DNA from: Perkinsus chesapeaki
Lineage: Eukaryota; Perkinsozoa; Perkinsida; Perkinsidae
DNA length: 33,006 nt
Direction: 5' to 3'
Assembly (NCBI GenBank): GCA_013115145.1
Contig: JAAPAO010000382.1
Span: forward strand, 1,356-34,361
This document shows, one piece after another, positions 21,059 through 29,900 of this stretch; within the stretch, counting starts at the first letter, position 1; each line of letters begins with the position of its first letter. A model generated the notes under the pieces. That model did not search any database, was not told where the DNA came from, and saw only the letters and a list, made by a program, of their open reading frames with translations. The position numbers and the translations under genes were made by a program.

Positions 21059-21550
21059 AATAAGGTTTCAAAATTATTAACTGCTAATGTGTAATATAAG
21101 TAACACGAGGCTTGGCGCTAGTGACATTCAATGAGGGTAGTTCAATTACGAATGCGAATAAGTACCATGCAGCAGTGAATACCAATGCGCTTACACCGAC
21201 AATACTGTTTCAGCAAGCCTAAACGCAATAAGCAGAGAGGTTACTTTCTCTATGTATATGAGCTAACAACATTGACATACCACTACAATCAACACACAGA
21301 TAAGGAGAAACTAGACACGACACCGACACATCACAGTAACATAATGGGGGACGGTGAATCCCCTGCAACGGTTCATAGACCACATTCATATCTAATAGTA
21401 TATACAAGCCAATTGGAGACTCCAATCGGCCAATCACTAAATGCTGCAGTATCTAGGGCTTGAACCAAGCCCTCGGGGTAGTGAGTGAACGACAGGGGTT
21501 ATAGAGGGTTCTCGTATAGGGGACACTGTCCCCGGGACAGGGAGCTGAGA
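21059..21550. other. Intergenic spacer between the tandem ABC genes
   Basis: This holds the 3' region of copy B and the 5' region of copy A. No coding exon is supported. Two overlapping odd palindromes lie just past the copy B stop (listed separately). Confidence 0.6.
21519..21540. repeat. Two overlapping perfect odd palindromes
   Basis: At 21519-21533, arms GGGGACA/TGTCCCC flank one base. At 21526-21540, arms CTGTCCC/GGGACAG flank one base. The two share bases 21526-21533, so only one hairpin could form at a time. They lie 11 bp or more past the copy B stop codon, in the presumed 3' UTR. Function unknown. Confidence 0.7.
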
Positions 21551-24500
21551 TTATCGTTGACCTTTGGTGTAGAGATCGTAGTATACTCCCCTCCTAGTCA
21601 TGAGCTCATCGTGAGTACCGCGCTCAACTAGCTGGCCATCAGAAATCACTAGGATGACATCGCTATCCTGGACAGTCGATAATCTGAGAACGATCCAAAC
21701 TTTCTTTCCAATAAATGCCATTGATAAATTTACTTACCGGTGGGCGACAGTGAACGTGGTTCTGCCAACCGCTGCTGTGTCAAGGGCCTCTCGAACTATA
21801 TGTTCACTAGCCGAGTCTAGTGCCGAGGTTGCCTCATCAAGGAACATCACCTGATAAAAGAATCGCTGCGCCGCGGTGTTTGAGGTCTAGCGGTACCTTG
21901 GGATCCCTGAGAAGAGCGCGGCCAATGGCTGTTCTCTGCTTCTGTCCGCCAGATAGTCGCATTCCTTTAGGCCCCAAGCTGTCATCCCACTTAACTGGGC
22001 CTCCAAGAGCTTCACAGAAATCCATCTTAGACATCTTCGCTACCTTTACCATCTGGTCCATAGAAGCATCGACACAGCCGTACCTGAGCCAGAGCTGAGC
22101 GAGTGAGGCGTGAGAGCCTGTTGCTCCCACCTAAGATTGTCTCCCAGAGTCATGTCAAACAAGACAGGCTCTTGAGCTACTTGACCACATTGTGCACGCC
22201 ACCATTGGATGTTCAGCAGTCTGAGATCGTCACCACCAATGCATACGCTACCAGTATTCGGGTCATAATACCGCTGGAGGAGGCCAAGCACTGTTGACTT
22301 ACCTCCACCAGAGGGACCAACTAGAGCTACCTGCTGCCCGGCATCTACCTTAAACGACAGACCCTTGAGAATCTCCACCTCTGGCCGTGTAGGATAAGCA
22401 AAGTGCACCGATTTGAACTCTATAGAGCCATCGCCGAGAGTAGTAACCGTTCCATCGGGATGAACAGCGTTGATCTTGCTCTCCGTGTCCAGCAGCTCGA
22501 AGACATCATGCACTGCGACCTTAGCATCGTCAATATCTGGAAGATATGCCATGGCTTGACCAACACTCATCGCTGATAACATTATTGACATCAAAGATTG
22601 AATCATCTGTTGATACCCTAAACCAGCATGGACCATCAAGTGACCACCGTAATAGAAGCCTGCTGCATAGGCTAAGTACATAACACAGTTGGATAGACCA
22701 TAGGTTGCACCAGTTACGATTGAACTGGTCCTGGTATTAGTGAGGGTGCGCAAGACATAGCCTTTGTAATATTCAACACTCCAGTGTTCAGCCATGAAGG
22801 CCCGAACTGTTCTCATATTCTGCAATGCCTCTGAAGCCACCAACGACGCTTGCTTCATGATATCATCGTTTTCAGCTCCGAAGTTGCTAGTAGCACTGGC
22901 TCTCAGTTTTTGGGCTAGAACCATTATGGGCAGCATGCACATGCAAACCAAGGCCAGCTTCCACGATCCACAAAGGGAGATGATGATACCACCAATAAGA
23001 CCGCCAAGAGATTCTGCATAGGTTCGTAATGCAGGGCCTGTCAGTGCCTTCATCTTAACAGCGTAGGTCGAAAGGGAAGTAGTTAACTTCCCACGTGCAT
23101 GGCTCGGGTCATCAAAGAAGCCTGCATCTTGCTCTAGGAACTTATCAAAGCAAAAACGTCTAACGTTAAAGGTGAAGTACTCTCCGATGTTTTGAAAGCA
23201 ATAACTAGTGAGTAGGGAAGCCAAGAACACACCACAGGCCAGACCAATATATTTCTCTGATGCAGCATCGACAGAGTTCATCATGCTTGTCTTGTTGGGG
23301 TCATAAAAAGCAGCTACTGCATGGGACAGGATCAAAGCATGCATGGGCATAGCAATACCGCGCCCCGCAGCGCCAATGAAGGCCGGAGGGTACCACCATT
23401 TCCTGTCTTGGCTGAACACGAAGAGCCTTCTCCACGGGACACGATAGCTTTTAGAGACCTGAAACAGCGACCTATCTGGACGGAAAAGGATGCCAATGCT
23501 TCCCACTTGTTTCTTCCTCGCCTTCTCCTTGGCGACCTCGTCCTCTCCAAGATCAACTTGAGCGTGTGAGGATGCCACTGACAGAGCACGTTGCACTCTC
23601 GCCGAATCATCTTGTGTTTTAGACAGCGAAGAAGTCATTGTCTTGGACATTGAGGCCGAGATCGTGTTTTTGCCAACAGCTACTGGTAAGCCCTCATCCG
23701 CAAGATGGCCCGTATCTGCTGCTTGCTGAGCGGCCTGTTGGGCTGACACCTAAAGCGATCGCAATGCTTTGTAAACTATAGTGAAAAAGTCACTCACCAG
23801 TGAAGAGTAGACACCTTGCTTTGCCATCAGCTCCTCGTGGGTTCCAGATTCTACGAGATTGCCTTCTTGCATCACAAATATATTATCAGAATTTCTAATA
23901 GTAGATAACCTATGTGCTATTGATATAGTAGTTATATTATAATGTGATTGTAAATGATCAATTGTCTTTTGTACCATTTTTTCACTTTCATTATCTAATG
24001 CTGATGTAGCCTCATCAAGTAATAATATTTGTGGACGTCTTAATAATGCACGAGCTATAGCTATCCTTTGTTTCTGACCACCAGATATCGTACTCCCACC
24101 AGCACCACAATAGGTATCCAAGCCACTTGGTAGTCCACTGATAAAGTCGTAGATCTGAGCCTTCTTGCATGCATCAATGAGCTCATCATCCTTTGGTATT
24201 TGATTCCCTACTAGGCCATAGGTGAGGTTATTACGAATGCTTGTGGCAAACATGAAGGGCTCCTGACCAACGTAACCATATATTGAACGAAGAGTGTGAA
24301 TCGGCATGTCCCTAGTATCCTCGCCATTTACGAGGAAAGCGCCCGAATCAGGATCATAGTAGCGTTCGAGCAGCTGCGCAGTTGTGGACTTTCCTGAACC
24401 GGACTCGCCCACGAATGCCACCTTCTGCCCAGCTTCTATAACGAAACTGACTCCCTTCAACACTTTAGTTTCGGGTCGTGCAGGATAGGTGAATTGCACG

Positions 24501-25679
24501 TCTTGAAACTCGAGGGATTGAAGCTTGAAGGTCGAGTCGAACCTAGGTGGTCCGGTCACGGGAGGTTCGATATGCTTCCCACCAGTTCGTTGTTGCTCAA
24601 GCAGTGGGAATATCTTAGACCCAGCTGCCTTGCCCTCGGCGAAATACTCAATATTAGGAGCTAGCTGGCCTAGCGAAAAAGTGGCCATAATGCAGGCAAA
24701 GAACACAGTGAGAATGTCGCCACCAGTATATACAAGACCTGTTGATGGATTGATTGTATTATTATAGATAAGAGTACCACCGTACCAGAACGTTAAGGCA
24801 TATGTACCAAAGATACAAAAGAAGACAACACCGATCATGAACCCAATAGATACACCGGCTTTGATGCCACCGTCACGAGCCAGAACTAGTTGATCATCAT
24901 ATCGCTTGCTCTCCCGCTTCTCAGCACCGAATGCCTGTACAGTCCTAATGGAAGTTAACACCTGAACAACTGGGTAACACAGTGAAAGGGATATTAATGC
25001 TCACCTCCTCAGCTATAGCCCCAGCTTTGGCGTACAGTGTCTGAGACTTCGACGTCTTCTTAGCAAGGTCCCTGCCCAATAGAGCTGTCGATACCATTAT
25101 TAATGGCATAGTTGATAGCATTACGAGAGCTATCTGCCAACCACGAAAGAACCCCAGAATGTAGCCAAATACAAACTGAGATACGTTAACGATCGCCAGA
25201 CCTGCTCTGTAACCGATGGCATCTTGGACCTTCATAACATCCTCGGTCATACGAGAAGGGAGCGCCGCTGGAGTTCGGACATCGAACCATGCGATGTCCT
25301 GTCCAACAATGGCTCTAAAATACTCAATACGGACCTTGGCTCCAATAGTTTCCGAGCAGTAGGTAAAAGCACTGTTCCAGATACTACTAGTGACGAATGC
25401 TACAGCAGCAACGATACAGAGCTCCCATGCGACCTTAGTCACTGCATCCATCAAACCCGCTACACCATCGACCATTGACTGTCCGGCGGTATTAAGGAAG
25501 TTACCGTAGAAATAGGCGAAGCCCGGTGGTACCGCCCCATTGATTATGGCAGTAATCACGCCAATAGTGAGAACCACTTTATCCGTTCGTGTGGAGTAAC
25601 TGTATAAGGTAAAATAAGGGACAGAATCGATCTCTTCTGGATCAAGATTCCTCCGACGGGACTTTAAAGTGAGCTTCAT
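21551..25679 (-). CDS. ABC transporter, ABCB/MDR type, full-length (copy B)
   Basis: Seven exons: 25679-25005, 24961-23798, 23749-23507, 23458-22131, 22083-21897, 21850-21738, 21683-21551. They give 1280 aa, TMD1-NBD1-TMD2-NBD2, a presumed ATP-driven exporter of unknown substrate. The start [10 protein letters not shown] is preferred over an upstream in-frame ATG at 25745 because copy A begins the same way (MKLCCKG) and the upstream residues lack counterparts. NBD1 has [35 protein letters not shown] and AHR. NBD2 has [36 protein letters not shown] and AHR. Exon 2 (1164 nt) equals copy A exons 2 plus 3 (366+798), so one intron differs by exact presence/absence. A 48-nt stop-free intron (23459-23506) is placed by homology to copy A. 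The tandem order suggests local duplication. Confidence 0.92.
23459..23506 (-). other. 48-nt stop-free in-frame intron (ABC copy B)
   Basis: Donor gtggga, acceptor tttcag. Splicing joins KARKKQ to [13 protein letters not shown]. Copy A has a stop-containing 46-nt intron at exactly this place (KARKKQ to [13 protein letters not shown]). Unspliced, it would add 16 residues absent from copy A. Confidence 0.85.
23870..24117. repeat. 248-bp tract identical between ABC copies (copy B member)
   Basis: The partner of 19175-19422: same orientation, no mismatch, same reading frame, in the NBD1 of copy B. See that entry for composition and boundaries. Confidence 0.97.
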
Positions 25680-25817
25680 ATATAACAGTACAGAGCATAA
25701 CCTACGACAAGAACCCTGCGATGAGTACACTCCAGTGCCCGCCAAGCTGCTGACCGTTAAATCTCAACAAGTTATATTAATACATGATACTAATTAATTA
25801 TTCAACTGTTATCCCTG

Positions 25818-26557
25818 CTAGAGTACTCGAGGCTTCAATGCACGTGCTGGACTCGGGTCGGTTTTAGATGATGCTCCCCCTCCACCACCAAACAACTTCT
25901 TCATACTATATACCTTCAACAACAACAAGGCAGGCAACCTTCGACGTAGATGCAGTAAAGGCTACTCACCAGCCCGCCACCAGCATTATTATTCTCTTCC
26001 TTGCGAGGTGTGCTTACTGCTGGTCCCAGTGCTTGCGGACGAGGAGGTAAATCCGCAGGCCTAACACAATCCTACAATAAGCCATTGCCATCCATATCCC
26101 CAACTACTACCTATTAGGCTCTCGATTCTCTACTGCTGTAGTCGACGGTTTATATCGAGTCCTAAGTATGCGTGAGATCGGCTTCAATGATTTCGGGTCT
26201 ACGTCCGACACCTAAAAAGTGTCACTGCCTTGGACTAGCTACACCAGAAGGAGCGCAAGGAGCCAGGTAGTCTATCATGACGTGGTGCGAGCTTACTCTC
26301 ATGCTCAATATGGTCTCTGGTATATTTGATAGGATTCCCTCGAACTGTTGTTCAATTAGTGTAAGATAACGTTCTAGGACCTAACCATTGGTACTCCTAT
26401 CATGGCCGCCTTAGGGTGTTGGCCATTCCTATCTAAGCTCATGCCACTTTACTACCATATCCGCCCTTTGCTTATCCTCCAGTGCATTCTCTGCCATTAA
26501 TACCTTACATCGTCCTTCCCACTCATCTGCCTTATTACTCGAGGTAGATGAAGCCAT
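25818..26557 (-). CDS. Small unrecognised five-exon gene
   Basis: Exons: 26557-26456, 26380-26297, 26211-26111, 26060-25970, 25913-25818. They give 157 aa with introns of 75, 85, 50 and 56 nt. No single open frame spans it, so ORF callers miss it. The N-terminal half is helical (DEWEGRCKVLMAENALEDK, then VLERYLTLIEQQFEGILSNI). A basic region follows (SLKPISRILRTRYKPS), then a Pro-rich linker (RPADLPPRPQALGP) and a Gly-rich basic tail (KKLFGGGGGASSK). Frame stays open through all five junctions and the residues look protein-like, which is the main support. The first intron could start 3 nt later. No family recognised and no signal peptide. The stop lies 138 bp before the ABC copy B start on the same strand. 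Confidence 0.5.
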
Positions 26558-26996
26558 TCTAGTGTACTCTACTATAGCCCCGTCCTCTTAAGTGCTGCTG
26601 CTACACCAATGATACTATAACACAACAACAGCTCACAATACGTTAGTAATAGCAATGATTGATGACGGTTTGCTTTAACTATCTAGTGATCAACACAGTA
26701 TAGCAGGCTTACTCAGTAGTCCGTATATAGTCCGTAGTAGCAAGCCATTGTATGCTACACCAGGGAACGACTGGGAAAATGGTCAGCAATCAGATTCAGA
26801 TCAAAATAAAAAAATCGTTAAGTGTTAATGATGGTGATGATGTCGACATTTCCACATATACAGGGTAACAGAATTCTGGCATCGAACACCGGTGACAAAC
26901 AGAAGAGACCTCAACCTATCAACGTGCTACAACAGAGATCAGAAAACTAAGCGAGTTGTATAGCAACGAGATCTCCGAGAGGTGATCTCTATGCTA
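26558..26996. other. Intergenic spacer, PNO to small gene
   Basis: AT-rich in part (an A-run near 26806-26815). No exon, RNA or repeat recognised. It presumably holds the PNO 3' UTR. Confidence 0.55.
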
Positions 26997-29900
26997 CTAG
27001 TAGGCCTCAGTAGAGTATCTCTTATTGCCCTTGATGTCGTCCTCAAACCATTTTTCCACTTGCTCATCAGTCATCTTTCCTACCTTACCGACCGAGCTCT
27101 TAACTGCAGCTTCAACATCAGGTACAGCAATAGAGGGCCCACAGAAGAAGAAGTAACCACCAAGCTTATGAATATACTTATACAACAGCTCTGGATTCTC
27201 AGCCATCTTATGTTGTACAAATATCATATGATCCTGGTCATGAGAGAAAGCATTAATAACCTTAGTCAACACACCAGCTTCCATGAACTGCTTCCACTCT
27301 TCTCTATATAAGAATTCCTCCTTCTCATGACGGCAACCATAGAAGACTATCATAGGACCAGTATCCATACCAAGGACCTTGCGCTTATACATTCTATCTT
27401 GTACAAACGCACGCATAGGAGCAATACCAGTACCAAGGGCAGCCATAACCATTGGAGTACGCTCATCCTCAGGGAATACGAACGTACCACTAGCAACAGA
27501 TACACAGACTTCAGTATCGTTGCTGAAGCCTAGATACTTAGTACTAGCTCCTGTGATAAGCTTACCATCAGAATTAGTCCATCTATTGATAACAACAGTA
27601 AGCTCCACAATACCAGGAGAGTAGAATGAGCTATTTGCAATAGAATAAAGCCTGGGCTTGAGTAGTGGAATAGTCTCCAGGAAGTTGACCAGGGTCATAG
27701 ACTTGGTGGACTTGGGGAACATCTTCAATATATCAGCATAAGACACACTCTTACCAAGTAAGGCCTTGAACTTACCGTCGTCGTTAGCTATTCCAACCAA
27801 CTTCTTAGACTCTGCCTCATCCGAACTGATTCGGGCCAGCTGCTTGTAGAAGCTTCTGGCAGGCTTACCGAAGATATCCAACAGCTCAGTGAAAATCTGC
27901 CTAGTAGGCATACGAGCCGTGAAAGCTGACCTCAAGCGAGCCGGGACATCATCAGAGAGGCATTTAACCGAAACCACATCGTTACGGTCAAGCTGAGTTA
28001 TGGTCTCATCGAATAGCTTGTCCACATCCTCCTTGAGATTCTGCGGGTATAGGGTAATAGCATCACCAAGCCTGAAGGGGAGATCTTCCTTGCTGACATC
28101 TAGCACAATATGACGGATATCTCTCTCATACTGCACTGGAGTCATACGACGGTTATCCACCACTGGTACGGCATGTGATCCAGGCGGCACAATACGCTGA
28201 TATGGCAGCTTCTTCTCAGTGGCTGATAAAGGTAGAGTAGTGACCTCGAACAATGCCTCGTACTCTTCTTCATCCTCTGACTTAGCTCCAACCTCTTCAC
28301 ATAACCTAGGCAACCACTGGTCAAATGCAGTGGCCCAACCATCTTCAGCACGATCATCACCCTTGGCGATATCGATGACCCTCGTTACACCAAGCTCTGC
28401 CATACGATTGTCGATCTTAACAGCAGCCTCGCAGAACTTCTCATAAGAGCTGTCACCCATGCCAAACATACAGAATCTTCCACCAAGAACCTTCTTCTCA
28501 TGGATAGCAGCCATCTGCTCCCACAATGCCTCGGCGGCTGAAGGCATGTCACCATCACCACAAGTAGATGTCATAAGTATAATAAGATCCTCGGACTGGG
28601 TTGCATCCTCAAGGGCTAGCTCGTCCATACCAGTGCAAGCATTTACGCTGACACCCCGGCGCTTTAGTATGCCGGACAAACGCTTAGCCAACTGCTCAGT
28701 GGTACCAGTATCCGATCCATAAAAAATACGTACACCAGCCGAAAGGCCAGATGTTAGAGTATCAGCCGAGTGCACCTTCTCAGCAGCGATCTCCTTTAGT
28801 TTTTTATGACGTTGCTCTACATAGTGCTTGAGCTCTGTCTGAAGTTCTTCAGCATGCTGAGGCATTCGACGAACCAACTGCTCATATCGGTTCTGATTCT
28901 TCAAGAACTGCACCAATACCTCGGGCTTGATATTTTTACAATCCAGCTGGAAAGGGTTCTTACCCGACCTAGCCAGCGATGGATCGTAACGATATAATGG
29001 ATAGTAACCGGACTCCACGGCAGCCTTTTGGTCTTCAGACATTCTGGTTAAGCCAGTTTTGGTCCTATGTTCTATACAAGGGGCGTAACAAAGGACGAGC
29101 GATGGGCCTGGATGCTTCTCGGCCTCATGGAACGCTCGAACAGTCTGGGAATAGTTAGCGCCCATAGAACAGGATGCTACATATACATTGGGATAAGCCA
29201 TCGCCAACTGGCCCAAGTCCTTCTTCTGCAAGGCACGACCGTTCTGCATAAACTTCGCTACAGCTCCCATTGGGGTAGCCTTCGAACCCTGACCACCAGT
29301 GTTCGAATAGACTTCTGTATCCAATACAACGATATTAACATTTTCACCAAGTGCCAAGACATGATCAATACCACCATAACCGATATCATTAGCCCAACCA
29401 TCACCACCAAGCATCCACATAGATGTCTTAACAAAGAGATCGGAAAGCCTTTTGCATTCCTCAAGGCAATGAGGCAACACCCTCATACCTTTCATAGTCT
29501 CTATAGCTCTCTCACCATACTGAGAAGATGCCTCAGGATGATCGGCATTATCAAGCCATTGTTGTAGCATCAGCCTTAGCTCACCAGTCACTGCAGTCTC
29601 ATCAGATAATGCTTCTTCAACTCTCAGACGTAACTGCTGACGTCTGTGATTCATGGTCACAGCCATACCCATACCATACTCGGCATTGTCTTCGAATAAC
29701 GAGTTACCCCAGGCCGGACCCTTACCAGTCTTTTTATCAACAGTATAGGGTATCCAACCGGCGGTAGCCCCCCAAATAGAGCTGCAGCCAGTGGCATTGG
29801 CAATAACCATTCGTTTGCCAAACATCTGTGTCAATAGCTTGGCATAAGGGGTTTCACCACAGCCTTCACAGGCTCCGGAGAACTCTAGCAACGGCTGCTG

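Noticed and set aside
25868-26050. Plus-strand 60-aa open frame
   Set aside because: It overlaps the minus-strand exons of the small five-exon gene, whose frame continuity is the better explanation.
29067-29567. 166-aa plus-strand open frame opposite PNO
   Set aside because: It lies wholly inside the conserved PNO TPP domain on the other strand, so it is a shadow of its codon pattern.
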